Shown here: piece after piece, positions 36,784 through 46,256 of the stretch
How positions within the stretch are numbered: position 1 is the stretch's first letter
How the letters are laid out: each line of letters starts with the position of its first letter
DNA from: Peptoclostridium sp.
GTDB taxonomy: Bacteria > Bacillota > Clostridia > Peptostreptococcales > Peptostreptococcaceae
Assembly (NCBI RefSeq): GCF_009881055.1
Contig: NZ_WXFG01000029.1
Coordinates: 124,001 to 188,000, forward strand
DNA length: 64,000 nt
Reading direction: 5' to 3'
Position numbers and translations under genes: made by a program
The notes under the pieces: model-generated
What the model saw: only the letters and a program-made list of their open reading frames with translations
The model's database searches: none
Told to the model about the DNA's origin: nothing

Positions 36784-39153
36784 ATGTCAAATTACAAATA
36801 TATAAGATGGTTCAACGAAATAAACAAGCATGATATACCTCTGGTGGGAGGCAAAGGCGCCAACCTCGGTGAGCTTGTGCAGCACAAAATAGCTGTACCG
36901 CCGGGCTTTTGCGTAACATCCAATGCCTACAAGGATTTCATATTAATGTCCAGCCTGAGCGACGATATTGCCGCCATAATTGACAGCATACAGTTCGAAG
37001 ACACTACCGATCTGCAGATTAAGAGCTCGAGGATAAGGGACCTCATAATCGACAGCGTTGTGCCCGCTGTGATCAGCAGCGAAATAGAACGTGCCTATGA
37101 AGAATTCAGCGACAGCATTGGCATTAGCGATCCTGAAATAGCCGTAAGGAGCTCGGCAACCGCAGAGGACCTCCCCGACGCTTCTTTTGCCGGGCAGCAG
37201 GACACATATCTCAATGTGTTCGGCAGCAGCAACGTCGTTGAATATGTGAAGAAATGCTGGGCGTCGCTGTGGACTGCAAGGGCGGTATACTACAGGGAGC
37301 AAAAGGGCTTCGACCATTTCGAGGTTTCGCTCAGCGCAATAGTCCAAAAAATGGTCAACAGCGAAAAGGCAGGGGTCATGTTCACTATAAATCCCGTGAC
37401 TCACAATACTGACGAAATCATGATAAATGCCAACTGGGGCCTTGGTGAGTCAGTCGTCTCCGGCGCTGTGACACCTGACGACTACACGGTGAACAAATCC
37501 AGCCTTAAGGTGAGCGAAAAGCACATAGCCGATAAGGTTTCAATGGTTATCCGGAACAAGTCAAGGCTGGGAACTGTCGAGGTTAGCGTTGCCGAGTTTC
37601 TCGGATATGACAAGATAAGCTCCGAATGCCTAACTGATGAAGAGGTGCTTGAGCTTGCAAAATCAGGCATCGAGATAGAGGGCATTTACGGCGCTCCCCA
37701 GGACATTGAATGGGCTTTTGACATAGACACAAAATCGCTCTATATACTCCAGGCAAGACCCGTTACAGCCTTGGGCGAAAAAGGCTCCAAGCCTGCCGAT
37801 TCAAAGCCGGCTTCCCAGAAGCTCAATGTGCTTGTAAAAGGCCTAGGCGCGTCGCCTGGCATAAGCTTTGGAAAAGTTGTGAAAATCAAGGATATGAGCG
37901 AACTCTCAAAGGTACGGCATGGCGACATACTTGTAGCCTCGATGACTAATCCTGACATGGTGCCCGCAATGAGGATGGCTGCAGCTGTTGTGACTGACGA
38001 GGGCGGGCGTACATGCCACGCGGCCATTGTCTCCCGAGAACTTGGAATACCATGCATAGTGAGCGCCAAAAATGCCACGGAGGTACTCATCGAGGGCCAG
38101 GAAGTGACGGTTGACGCCACCCGCGGAATAGTCTATGAAGGCCGGGTTGAGCTTGAAACCAAGCAGCAGGCTCCAGAAAGGGCTTCTGCAGCTGCTCCCG
38201 CTATCGCGATGAATGATGCGCTTTCGAGACTGGCTCCAATTACCGGCACCAAGATATATATGAATCTGGGCGAACCTGAAATGATGGAAAAGTACAAGAA
38301 TCTGCCCTTTGACGGGATTGGCCTCATGCGGATTGAATTCATATTCAGCAACATGATAGGGGCTCACCCCATGTATCTGGTGAAGACCGGGCAGGAGGAC
38401 TTCTTCATAGACAAGCTTGCCGAAGGCGTATCCACAGTTGCACAGGCGGCATTCCCAAGGCCTGTAGTAGTAAGGTTCAGCGATTTTAGAACCAATGAGT
38501 TCAGAGGGCTCAAGGGAGGCAACGAGGTCGAGCCTGTTGAAAACAATCCTATGATAGGCTGGCGGGGGGTTGCAAGATACACCTCACCGGAGTACGAGCA
38601 GGGCTTTCGACTTGAATGCAGAGCCCTAAAAAAAGCCAGAGATGAATTCGGTCTTACTAACATATATGCCATGCTGCCGTTTGTGAGAACCACCTGGGAG
38701 GTTGAAAAGGCAAAGGCTATAATGGCATCCGAGGGACTGGTGCAGGACTCTTCCTTCAAGATATGGATAATGGCCGAGGTTCCGTCTGTAGTGTTTGCCG
38801 CAGACGAGTTTGCTCAGCTTGTGGACGGCTTCAGCATAGGCAGCAATGACCTGACTCAGCTCATTATGGGCGCCGACAGGGACTCTGGAATACTAAGCCG
38901 TATGGGCTACTTCGATGAACGCGCAATGTATGTCAAGCGTGCAATACAGATCCTTATAGACGCAGCCCACAGGCATGGCAAGACTATATCAATATGCGGC
39001 CAGGCTCCTTCACTCTATCCTGAATTCACAGAGTTCCTTGTGAATGCGGGCATGGACAGCATAAGCGTAAATCCCGACACCGTGGAGTACACAAGAAAGC
39101 TCGTGGCTTCGACAGAGCAGAAGATAATCCTGAACAAACTAAGGGGCATCTAA
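36784..39153 (+). CDS. ppsA: Phosphoenolpyruvate synthase (pyruvate, water dikinase)
   Basis: A 789-residue enzyme making PEP from pyruvate and ATP, with release of AMP and phosphate. Order of domains: ATP-grasp nucleotide domain (about 1-340, GGKGANLGEL, RSSATAEDLPDASFAGQQDTYLN), the mobile phosphohistidine domain with the catalytic His412 in GGRTCHAAIVSRELGIPC, and the PEP-binding TIM barrel with the C-terminal cysteine in ISICGQAPS. GGRTCHA, not the GGMTSHA of pyruvate phosphate dikinase, supports this assignment. Length matches. AGGGAGG precedes the ATG. It stands alone and would serve gluconeogenesis. Confidence 0.93.
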   Translation: MSNYKYIRWFNEINKHDIPLVGGKGANLGELVQHKIAVPPGFCVTSNAYKDFILMSSLSDDIAAIIDSIQFEDTTDLQIKSSRIRDLIIDSVVPAVISSEIERAYEEFSDSIGISDPEIAVRSSATAEDLPDASFAGQQDTYLNVFGSSNVVEYVKKCWASLWTARAVYYREQKGFDHFEVSLSAIVQKMVNSEKAGVMFTINPVTHNTDEIMINANWGLGESVVSGAVTPDDYTVNKSSLKVSEKHIADKVSMVIRNKSRLGTVEVSVAEFLGYDKISSECLTDEEVLELAKSGIEIEGIYGAPQDIEWAFDIDTKSLYILQARPVTALGEKGSKPADSKPASQKLNVLVKGLGASPGISFGKVVKIKDMSELSKVRHGDILVASMTNPDMVPAMRMAAAVVTDEGGRTCHAAIVSRELGIPCIVSAKNATEVLIEGQEVTVDATRGIVYEGRVELETKQQAPERASAAAPAIAMNDALSRLAPITGTKIYMNLGEPEMMEKYKNLPFDGIGLMRIEFIFSNMIGAHPMYLVKTGQEDFFIDKLAEGVSTVAQAAFPRPVVVRFSDFRTNEFRGLKGGNEVEPVENNPMIGWRGVARYTSPEYEQGFRLECRALKKARDEFGLTNIYAMLPFVRTTWEVEKAKAIMASEGLVQDSSFKIWIMAEVPSVVFAADEFAQLVDGFSIGSNDLTQLIMGADRDSGILSRMGYFDERAMYVKRAIQILIDAAHRHGKTISICGQAPSLYPEFTEFLVNAGMDSISVNPDTVEYTRKLVASTEQKIILNKLRGI

Positions 39154-39156
39154 TAA

Positions 39157-39206
39157 AGCGGACCCTTCGGAGTGAGCACAAGAAAGTGTTCATCCGAGGG
39201 TCCGTT
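39157..39206. terminator. Terminator between convergent ppsA and hflX
   Basis: GCGGACCCTTCGGA pairs with TCCGAGGGTCCGTT around a central 21-base region that contains a further small hairpin. It lies directly after ppsA and ends at the hflX stop codon, so it may serve both genes. Confidence 0.65.
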
Positions 39207-39207
39207 A

Positions 39208-40497
39208 TTATTGTTCAAGCACAAATTCCCTGTATCTGTTGTAATCTTCGTCCGAGAGCAGGGCCGTCACGCTTATTCCGTTTTCTACATATTCGAATTG
39301 TTCTACCTGGCTCTTTTTCTGTATAGCGCTGAATATGTCGCCTCTTTCAAAGGGAATAAGCAGCTTCGCCTTAGTGAAACTCTTTAAGAGCTTCTTTTCT
39401 ATCATGTCGACTAGCAGCTCCATGTTGTAGCCTGTCTTGCAGGATATGAACACCAAGTCCTCCTGCTTTGGATAGCCGGCCTCAAAGCCTGTCTTGTCCA
39501 TTTTGTTGAATACGGTTATGGTGTCCTTGTCAAGCGAATCCAGCTGCCTTAGTATGTCCAGCGTCGTGTCCATCTGCATGTCATAGTTTTCGTTCGACGC
39601 GTCAACCACATGAAGTATCAGGTCCGCATATTTGACTTCCTCGAGTGTCGCCTTGAACGCCTCCACAAGGTCGTGGGGAAGGTTGCTTACAAAGCCCACC
39701 GTGTCGGTGACAAGAAACTCCTTGCCGCTTGGAAGCACGGCCTTTCTGAGCGTCACATCGAGCGTGGCGAACAGCATGTCCTTGGAGAAGACTTCCTTTT
39801 CTACGCTGTATTCCCTGTGAGTTTTTATGAGACTGTTGAGCAGAGTCGACTTGCCCGCATTCGTGTAGCCCACAAGCGCAACTATCGGCACGTTCGCCTT
39901 CAGCCTCTGTACTCTTTGAACCTCCCTGTTTTTCCTGACATCGGAGAGTTCCCTTTTTATGTCGTTTATCCTGCCATCTATGTGCCTTCTGTCGGTCTCT
40001 AGCTTTTTCTCTCCCGGACCCCTTGTGCCTATTCCGCCACCGGTTCTTGAGAGCTGCTTGCCCAACCCTATGAGCCTTGACCTTCTGTATTTGAGCTGCG
40101 CTAGCTCTACCTGGAGCTTGCCTTCCCTTGAAAGGGCCCTTTGCGCGAATATGTCCAGTATGAGCGCGGTCCTGTCAAGAACTGTAACCCCAATAGTATC
40201 TTCCAGGTTCCTTATTTGTATTCCGGAGAGCTCGTCATTGAATACGACCATGTCAGCCTCGAGTTTTTCAACGTAATCCCTGACCTCCTCGGCCTTGCCC
40301 GTACCAATGTAGTAGGCCGCATCCCTTGACTGCTTGTTTTGGGTCAGCCTTGCGACCACTTCGCCTCCGGCCGCCTTCACAAGCTCCTCGAGCTCGTCCA
40401 TGGAGGCCTCCATGTCAAACTGGCTCTTTTTCTTTATGTCTGTGATGTTGAGGCCAACAATCAGTATCTTTTCCTTCTTTTCTTTTTTTTCTTCCAT
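39208..40497 (-). CDS. hflX: Ribosome-associated GTPase HflX
   Basis: A 429-residue GTPase of the Obg-HflX group that splits or rescues stalled ribosomes. The N-terminal HflX domain is glycine-rich near LIGLGKQLSRTGGGIGTRGPGE, and the G domain has GYTNAGKSTLLN (P-loop), DTVGFVSNLPHDLVEAF (G3) and NKMD (G4). ATG at 40497 is preferred, since AGGGG lies 8 bases before it; a GTG three codons earlier overlaps that site. Single gene, convergent with ppsA. Confidence 0.94.
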   Translation of the reverse strand: MEEKKEKKEKILIVGLNITDIKKKSQFDMEASMDELEELVKAAGGEVVARLTQNKQSRDAAYYIGTGKAEEVRDYVEKLEADMVVFNDELSGIQIRNLEDTIGVTVLDRTALILDIFAQRALSREGKLQVELAQLKYRRSRLIGLGKQLSRTGGGIGTRGPGEKKLETDRRHIDGRINDIKRELSDVRKNREVQRVQRLKANVPIVALVGYTNAGKSTLLNSLIKTHREYSVEKEVFSKDMLFATLDVTLRKAVLPSGKEFLVTDTVGFVSNLPHDLVEAFKATLEEVKYADLILHVVDASNENYDMQMDTTLDILRQLDSLDKDTITVFNKMDKTGFEAGYPKQEDLVFISCKTGYNMELLVDMIEKKLLKSFTKAKLLIPFERGDIFSAIQKKSQVEQFEYVENGISVTALLSDEDYNRYREFVLEQ

Positions 40498-40632
40498 CCC
40501 AGCCACCCCTTCCTTTTTTCTCTAATTCAATTATACAATATGCTGCATGTTTTTAACATCTCAACACGCGGTTTGTTCTGTTTTTCGGTACCCACTTTTT
40601 CACAAATTATTAGATACCATAAAATGTTTGTA

Positions 40633-40641
40633 TGATATAAT
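40633..40641 (+). promoter_or_regulatory. Putative extended -10 promoter of the penicillin-binding protein gene
   Basis: TGATATAAT is an extended -10 element (TGnTATAAT) 23 bases before the start codon; no good -35 is seen 17 bases upstream. The ribosome binding site AAGGAGGG follows. Confidence 0.4.
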
Positions 40642-40663
40642 ATATCTGTTAAGGAGGGATTAA

Positions 40664-43135
40664 ATGTCTACCGATAATTCCAATAAAAAATTAAAGAAAA
40701 AAAGAAAATTTGGCGCAAAATCAATATTGTCAACGTTCATTGTATTGTTTTTGTTGCTGGGTGTAACAGCCGGGGGAATCATTTTTGCAGTACTTAAGAA
40801 CACTTCTCCAATCGATCCTTCAAACATACAGAACATGCTGGATGACAGCTCGTTCATATATGACAAGGACGGGAACCTTATTGAGAAGGTTCACAGTGAC
40901 AGCTTTAGAAGTGTTGTATCTATCGAAACGATGCCAAAGGATCTTCAAAATGCTTTTATAGCCATTGAAGATGAGCGTTTCTACAAGCACCACGGAGTAG
41001 ATCCCAAAAGGATAATTGGCGCTGTGATTTACGACCTCAAGACTATGAGCAAGGCTCAGGGAGCAAGTACAATCACTCAGCAGCTGGCAAAAAACATATA
41101 CCTGACTCACGAAAAAACATACACACGAAAAATCAAAGATATGTACTACGCTCTGGAGCTTGAGCGCTATCTGACAAAAGACCAGATACTCGAGATGTAC
41201 CTCAACACCATATACCTTGGAAGAGGCGCCACAGGAGCCCAGGCTGCGGCACAGACCTACTTCTCCAAGGACGTGTCCGAGCTGAACGTAGCAGAATGCG
41301 CAATTATAGCGGGGATCACAAAAAATCCTTCAAGGTACTCCCCTTTTACAACAGAAAAAATTGCATCCGGCGAGAGCCTCGATAATATTCAACTTATTTT
41401 CTACCCGAATTCAACAAAGGCCGAATCAATACCTGCTGAAGAATCTGCTCTCTTCTCACAGATGCTGAGCAAGGGACTCATAGACAAATTTCAGTATGAC
41501 CAGCTAAACAAAGGTGAGATAGTTGTAAGAAAGGCCGTTCTCAATCCGAGCTCGGTAGAAAGGCAGCTTACAGTGCTTGGCAAGATGCTGGAGCTCGGCT
41601 TTATAAGCCAGGAACAGTATGACGAGGCCAAGAGCTATCCAATAGAGATAAAAATAGGTTCAAAGAGCGCTTCGGGCATATCCTCATACTTTGGAGATCT
41701 AGTGAAAAAGCAGGTGCTCCAGGAACTCATAACTGAAAAGGGCTTTTCCGAAGATGAAGCAAGAGACACGCTCTACAAGGGCGGCCTCAGGATATATTCA
41801 ACAATGGATATGAACATGCAAAAGATAGTTGAAAAGGAATTTGAGAATCCCGCCAACTTCCCTGGCTCCTTCAAGGACAGCTCTGGAACAGTCCAGCCCC
41901 AGGCCTCTATGGTCATAATGGACCCTAAAAACGGCGAAGTAAGGGCGCTCGTGGGCGGCAGGATGATAGGTGGAACAAAAATATTCAACAGGGCCATAAA
42001 TCCAAGACAGCCAGGCTCTGCAATAAAACCTCTGGCAGCTTATCTTCCGGCTTTGGACAAGGGCATGACAGCTGCCACAATAATAGACGATTCTCCTCAC
42101 TACGATGACAAAGGGAATCTTTGGCCTAGAAACTATGACAGAAAATACGGCGGCCCGTCCACAATGAGGGCACTGCTCACGCGCTCCTCCAACGTAGGAA
42201 CCGTAAAGCTTGCCGAAATGCTTTCTACAAGCAAGGCTCAATCGGTAAAGACAATGATATCCTACCTCGAAAAGCTTGGGATATCTACTATAGTAAAAAG
42301 CAAGGACAACCCGTCTATTAATGACGAGAACTTTTCTCTTTCAATGGGAGGAATGAGCAAAGGCGTTACAAACCTTGAACTTACAGCAGCATACGGTGCA
42401 ATTGCAAACAGCGGAGTTCATAACGAACCTATATTCTTTACAAGAGCTGAGACGGCCAATGGCGACGTGCTTCTTGAAAACAAGCCTAAGACCAGGAAGG
42501 TAGTATCTGCGCAGGTGGCTTTCATACTTCAGGACCTGATGAAATCCGTAGTAGAGGATGGAACAGGCTCAAGAGCCAAGATTGCAAACATGCCCGTAGC
42601 AGGTAAGACTGGTACAACCTCCAACAACTATGACGCATGGTTTGTAGGTTATACTCCTTATTATGTAGGCGCCACATGGATTGGCTCCGACTTGCCGCGG
42701 GAACTTTCAACAGGCAGCAAGATGTCTGCGATGCTCTGGAGCAAGATTATGTCACAGGTCCACAGCGGGCTCCCAGCAAAGCAGTTTGACCAGCCCGATG
42801 GGATTATCAAGGTGAGTATATGTTCTGTGTCAGGCAAGCTTGCATCTTCAAATTGTGGCGGCCATGTCAAATCTGAGGTTTTCGCCAGCGGCACAGAACC
42901 TAAGAGCTACTGCAGTTTGAGCCATTATGTAGCCCCTGTAGAGCCGGTCGAGGAGCAGCCGACTGATGCTAACGGCCTCTCCCCAAATGAAGCCGAATGG
43001 GAGAACCAGGTTGAAGAATGGCTAGACAATGGCAATACCGATAATAACAGCACAACTAACAATAACGGCAACGGAAATGGCAAAGGCAACAACAAGCCGC
43101 CTCAAGACAATTCTGCAGTACCTGAAGGCTATTGA
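40664..43135 (+). CDS. Class A penicillin-binding protein (bifunctional transglycosylase/transpeptidase)
   Basis: An 823-residue PBP1A-like cell-wall enzyme. A basic cytoplasmic tail (1-19) precedes one membrane segment (about 21-44). The GT51 transglycosylase domain follows with catalytic Glu102 in IAIEDERFYKHHG. The transpeptidase domain has Ser452 in the SAIK motif (SxxK), SSN at 508-510 and KTG at 648-650. The C-terminal tail (about 770-823) is rich in Asn, Gly and Pro and is probably a flexible wall-spanning region. It builds and crosslinks peptidoglycan on the outer face of the membrane. Single gene; its terminator overlaps its stop codon. Confidence 0.94.
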   Translation: MSTDNSNKKLKKKRKFGAKSILSTFIVLFLLLGVTAGGIIFAVLKNTSPIDPSNIQNMLDDSSFIYDKDGNLIEKVHSDSFRSVVSIETMPKDLQNAFIAIEDERFYKHHGVDPKRIIGAVIYDLKTMSKAQGASTITQQLAKNIYLTHEKTYTRKIKDMYYALELERYLTKDQILEMYLNTIYLGRGATGAQAAAQTYFSKDVSELNVAECAIIAGITKNPSRYSPFTTEKIASGESLDNIQLIFYPNSTKAESIPAEESALFSQMLSKGLIDKFQYDQLNKGEIVVRKAVLNPSSVERQLTVLGKMLELGFISQEQYDEAKSYPIEIKIGSKSASGISSYFGDLVKKQVLQELITEKGFSEDEARDTLYKGGLRIYSTMDMNMQKIVEKEFENPANFPGSFKDSSGTVQPQASMVIMDPKNGEVRALVGGRMIGGTKIFNRAINPRQPGSAIKPLAAYLPALDKGMTAATIIDDSPHYDDKGNLWPRNYDRKYGGPSTMRALLTRSSNVGTVKLAEMLSTSKAQSVKTMISYLEKLGISTIVKSKDNPSINDENFSLSMGGMSKGVTNLELTAAYGAIANSGVHNEPIFFTRAETANGDVLLENKPKTRKVVSAQVAFILQDLMKSVVEDGTGSRAKIANMPVAGKTGTTSNNYDAWFVGYTPYYVGATWIGSDLPRELSTGSKMSAMLWSKIMSQVHSGLPAKQFDQPDGIIKVSICSVSGKLASSNCGGHVKSEVFASGTEPKSYCSLSHYVAPVEPVEEQPTDANGLSPNEAEWENQVEEWLDNGNTDNNSTTNNNGNGNGKGNNKPPQDNSAVPEGY

Positions 43136-43155
43136 TTTTTCAATAGCCTTTTTTT
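43125..43155 (+). terminator. Terminator overlapping the end of the PBP gene
   Basis: AAGGCTATTG (43125-43134) pairs with CAATAGCCTT (43141-43150), followed by seven T. The left arm encodes the last codons and part of the TGA stop. Confidence 0.85.
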
Positions 43156-43270
43156 ATTCCACGGAAATAATTTTCCGAATTTTCGATTAAGTTTCAAAGT
43201 TTTCATTGTGGGTAACAAAATTACAAGAGTGTTTAGTCGAAAAAAACAATTATTGTAAGGAGGAATTTCA

Positions 43271-43768
43271 ATGAATAAGACGCTTGATATACTTAAGTTT
43301 GCCATGGAAATGGAGAAAAAAGGCCAGGAATTCTACAAATCTAATATGGGCACGGTTAAGAATCCCAGAGTCAAAGCAATCTTTGAGAATCTTGCCGGAG
43401 TCGAAGAAACGCATTACAAACTACTTGAGCAGTATCATAAAACTCTGCTGGAAACAGGGGATTGGGAAGAATTGGATTTGGATATTTGTGAGCCTTGCGC
43501 GGAAAGGCTATATACGGATATAGAGGCGCGGAGTGTAAACCTTGAATACGACATATCCGACATAACAATACTTCGTATGGCTTATCTCATTGAAAACGAC
43601 TTTGCACAATTCTATCACAGCGCTGCCGAAAGCGTTTCAAATCCAAGAGCAAAGAAACTGCTCGCCAATCTTGAAAGCTGGGAGATTCAGCACAGAGAGG
43701 CCTTCTATGAGGAATATAAAATAGCTATGGAGCAAAACTGGTTCGATCAAAGCTTTGCACCCTTCTAA
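43271..43768 (+). CDS. Ferritin-like diiron protein (rubrerythrin-type without rubredoxin domain)
   Basis: A 165-residue four-helix protein. The iron-ligand pattern is visible as MEKKGQEFY (helix 1), GVEETHYKLLEQY (ExxH-like, helix 2), LIENDFAQFY (helix 3) and WEIQHREAFYEEY (helix 4). It lacks the C-terminal rubredoxin domain of true rubrerythrin; a single CEPC pair sits in the loop between helices 2 and 3 (about 76-79). The likely role is peroxide or oxygen defence or iron handling in an anaerobe. In helix 3 one expected glutamate may be replaced by aspartate, so the diiron site is not certain. AAGGAGG precedes the ATG. Confidence 0.82.
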   Translation: MNKTLDILKFAMEMEKKGQEFYKSNMGTVKNPRVKAIFENLAGVEETHYKLLEQYHKTLLETGDWEELDLDICEPCAERLYTDIEARSVNLEYDISDITILRMAYLIENDFAQFYHSAAESVSNPRAKKLLANLESWEIQHREAFYEEYKIAMEQNWFDQSFAPF

Positions 43769-43779
43769 ATATATAGTGA

Positions 43780-43804
43780 AAGGGACGTCCAGAGGACGTC
43801 CCTT
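43780..43804. terminator. Perfect-palindrome bidirectional terminator
   Basis: AAGGGACGTCC (43780-43790) pairs perfectly with GGACGTCCCTT (43794-43804) around AGA. It lies between convergent genes and its right arm contains part of the stop codon of the degU-like gene. Confidence 0.75.
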
Positions 43805-44465
43805 AAAATTTCTTGACATTGTGCCTGTATGCATATATAGCGGCTTGTGTTCGATCGGTAAGATCCAGTTTTCTGAGTATGCTGGATACATGATTCTTTA
43901 CAGTCTTTTCACTTATTATTAGTTTATCGGATATGTCCCTGTTGCTTAAACCCTCGGCTATAAGAAGCAGCACCTCGTATTCCCTTTTCGTGAGACTTTC
44001 AATGCCGTTTTTCAGGCCGTTCTTGTCCTTTTTCTTGTTGATTTCCTTCAGGAGCTCTCCTGCAAGACTCGGATGTATATATGTACCCCCGTTGTAAACG
44101 TTTACTATTGCCGAAACAAGACTTGATGAATCAGCGTCCTTTAGCATATAGCCGTTGGCACCCAAATTGAGCGTTTCTATCAGATATTCCCTTGCATCAT
44201 ACACGGTGAGCATTATAATTTTCACTGAGGAGTCCATGTCGCGCAGCTTCCTGAGTGTCTCAATGCCGTTCATGTTGGGCATATTTATGTCCAGCAGTAT
44301 TACATCATATGAGCCTTTCTTGAATTTCGAAATCGCCTCGGCTCCGTCAGAAGCTGTAGCCTCTACACTTATGTTCTCTTCTAGTTCCAGTATTCTTGCA
44401 ATGCCCTCTCTCATAAGGGCATGATCATCTACAATCATGACATTAATGTTTTCCTTCATATTCAA
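43803..44465 (-). CDS. degU: DegU-like response regulator (REC + LuxR-type HTH)
   Basis: A 220-residue NarL/FixJ-type regulator. The receiver domain (about 5-125) has the phospho-acceptor aspartate in VILLDINMPNMNG and the conserved lysine in GYMLKDADSS. The LuxR-type helix-turn-helix (about 150-215) contains LTKREYEVLLLIAEGLSNRDI and SEKTVKNHVSSILRKL. It overlaps the end of the histidine kinase gene by 23 bases. With DegS as partner it probably controls secreted enzymes, motility or biofilm genes, but targets cannot be read here. Confidence 0.88.
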   Translation of the reverse strand: MNMKENINVMIVDDHALMREGIARILELEENISVEATASDGAEAISKFKKGSYDVILLDINMPNMNGIETLRKLRDMDSSVKIIMLTVYDAREYLIETLNLGANGYMLKDADSSSLVSAIVNVYNGGTYIHPSLAGELLKEINKKKDKNGLKNGIESLTKREYEVLLLIAEGLSNRDISDKLIISEKTVKNHVSSILRKLDLTDRTQAAIYAYRHNVKKF

Positions 44466-45600
44466 CCTCCTTATTCGAAAGAGAAAAAATTACTCTGGTG
44501 CCCTTTCCTGCAACAGATTCTATTCCTATCCTGCCACCAATAAGCTGCATTCGTTCCTTCATTGAACCTATTCCAAAGCCAGACTGCTTCTGCGGATCAA
44601 ATCCTATTCCAAAGTCTTGTATTATTCCGGAAATGTAATTGTCCTGAATGTCAAGCCTTACTACTATCCTTGCGCTGCCTGAATATTTGCATGCGTTTAT
44701 GAGCGATTCCTGAATGACCCTGTATACTGTGAGTCTGACAGTCGGTGAGGTAATGTGCTTTTCACCCAGCACTATGAGCTCGATTTCAACTCCCTTTTCG
44801 TTTTCAAGGTCTGAAATCAGCCTGCTTATCGTAGGCACCAAACCGAGCTCGTCAAGAGATGCCGGCCGCAGGTCATACATAACTCTCCTTATTTCACGGA
44901 GTGTTTCCCTAAGCTGGACTTTCAGCGACTCAATCTCTTTTTTGACAAGATCTTTGTCCCGGTCAAGCAGCTTGAGTATTATCTCTGATTTGACTATAAG
45001 GGAAGCCACGCTCTGCGCCGGACCGTCATGTATGTCACTCGCAATCCTGCTGCGCTCTTCTTCCTGCGCCCTTATTATTCTTATGTTTATGCTGTTCTTG
45101 TCTTCGAGCGATTCGATTGTATCCTTCACGCCGCAAAGATCAGCGACAAGAAAATCCGTAACGCTTGCCATTTTGTTCATATAGCTCTCGGCTTTTTCAA
45201 GCATCGCCGAATTTTTCTTTATCCTTATTTCAAGATCATTGCGGAGTTTAATAAGGTTCTTTTCTTCTTCCGATTTAAGCGTAAGCCTTATTTGGCAATC
45301 ATTAGCCTCTTCGTATGCACGCTTGATTTGTTCCTCGGAATTTTCTTCGAATCTCCTGCTGACCTCGAGGAGCTTTCTCCGGCTCTTTTTTTCCTCAATT
45401 GCAAGAAGCTCTACCTCTGTAATTACTCTGGTTATTTCTTTTTTTAATTTTTCCAGTTGCACTTTTGAGTCATCGCAATCACGCCTTATATTCTCTGATA
45501 TTTCAAATATTTCATCCTGTCCATTTTGAATCGATTGGACAACACCATCAATAACATTTTTTATATCAAAGTCAAAGCTTTTTATTTCGTCACTAGGCAT
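44443..45600 (-). CDS. degS: DegS-like cytoplasmic sensor histidine kinase
   Basis: A 385-residue kinase without membrane segments. The first 175 residues are a long coiled coil (QDEIFEISENIRRDCDDS, RKLLEVSRRFEENSEE) that matches the DegS sensor domain in order and spacing. The HisKA_3 phospho-acceptor histidine is in ASDIHDGPAQSVASL. The ATP-binding N, G1 and G2 regions follow (ESLINACKYS, IIQDFGIGFDP, GFGIGSMKERM). Start at 45600 has AGGATGG upstream; an ATG three codons earlier is possible. It forms an overlapping pair with the degU-like gene. Confidence 0.87.
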   Translation of the reverse strand: MPSDEIKSFDFDIKNVIDGVVQSIQNGQDEIFEISENIRRDCDDSKVQLEKLKKEITRVITEVELLAIEEKKSRRKLLEVSRRFEENSEEQIKRAYEEANDCQIRLTLKSEEEKNLIKLRNDLEIRIKKNSAMLEKAESYMNKMASVTDFLVADLCGVKDTIESLEDKNSINIRIIRAQEEERSRIASDIHDGPAQSVASLIVKSEIILKLLDRDKDLVKKEIESLKVQLRETLREIRRVMYDLRPASLDELGLVPTISRLISDLENEKGVEIELIVLGEKHITSPTVRLTVYRVIQESLINACKYSGSARIVVRLDIQDNYISGIIQDFGIGFDPQKQSGFGIGSMKERMQLIGGRIGIESVAGKGTRVIFSLSNKEVEYEGKH

Positions 45601-45734
45601 GCTTTCCATCCTGTAAATGAATATTTTTTAACTATACTATATATTATCACTATGCATGAATATTTTACAAGGTACCTACTTCCCATTTAATCCAAAATTC
45701 GGTTGGCAATACCTTTCTTTTTCGGAAGCATATC

Positions 45735-45766
45735 GAAAAAAAAGATTGTCATGTGACAATCTTTAT
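45735..45766 (-). terminator. Terminator overlapping the end of cheW
   Basis: On the minus strand AAAGATTGTCA pairs with TGACAATCTTT around a 2-base loop, followed by TTTTT. The stem begins inside the cheW stop region. Confidence 0.8.
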
Positions 45767-46221
45767 GCATAGATTCCGCTTATTTCTGTCTGCTCGTTTT
45801 CGTTGAGAACACGCTCTAAATCTAGTATTATAACTATCCTGTCCTGAAGCTTGCCTATTCCGTTTATATACCTTCTGTCAAGACCGGCAACTATCTCCGG
45901 CGGAGGGTCTATATTTGAGTCGTCTATTGATATAACCTGAGAAGCCTCGTCAACAGCAAACCCCACAAGCTTGTCGTTCATGTTTACTACTATTATTCTG
46001 CTGCTGTCGTCATAGCCCTTTTCTACAGGAATGTTGAATTTCTTTTTAAGGCTAATTATGGGCGTTATGTCTCCTCTAAGATTGATTATACCATCGACAA
46101 ATGAAGGCGAATTCGGTATGCTTGTGCTCTTTTTGAATTCGCTGACTTCTTTGACCTTCATGATGTCCACGCCATATTCCTCATCTTTAATCTTGAATAT
46201 TACGTACTTTCTTTCAGCCAC
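45763..46221 (-). CDS. cheW: CheW-like chemotaxis adaptor
   Basis: A 152-residue CheW-domain protein. KYVIFKIKDEEYGVDIMKVKEV, NLRGDITPIISLKKKF and IIVVNMNDKLVGFAVDEAS are typical. It should bridge chemoreceptors and CheA. No cheA or receptor gene is near, and it is the end of a group with a DUF896 protein and a MocR regulator, 35 bases away. It therefore may be an isolated extra adaptor. Confidence 0.92.
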   Translation of the reverse strand: MAERKYVIFKIKDEEYGVDIMKVKEVSEFKKSTSIPNSPSFVDGIINLRGDITPIISLKKKFNIPVEKGYDDSSRIIVVNMNDKLVGFAVDEASQVISIDDSNIDPPPEIVAGLDRRYINGIGKLQDRIVIILDLERVLNENEQTEISGIYA

Positions 46222-46256
46222 GATTATCCCCCCATTATTATTTATATTGTTGCAGC

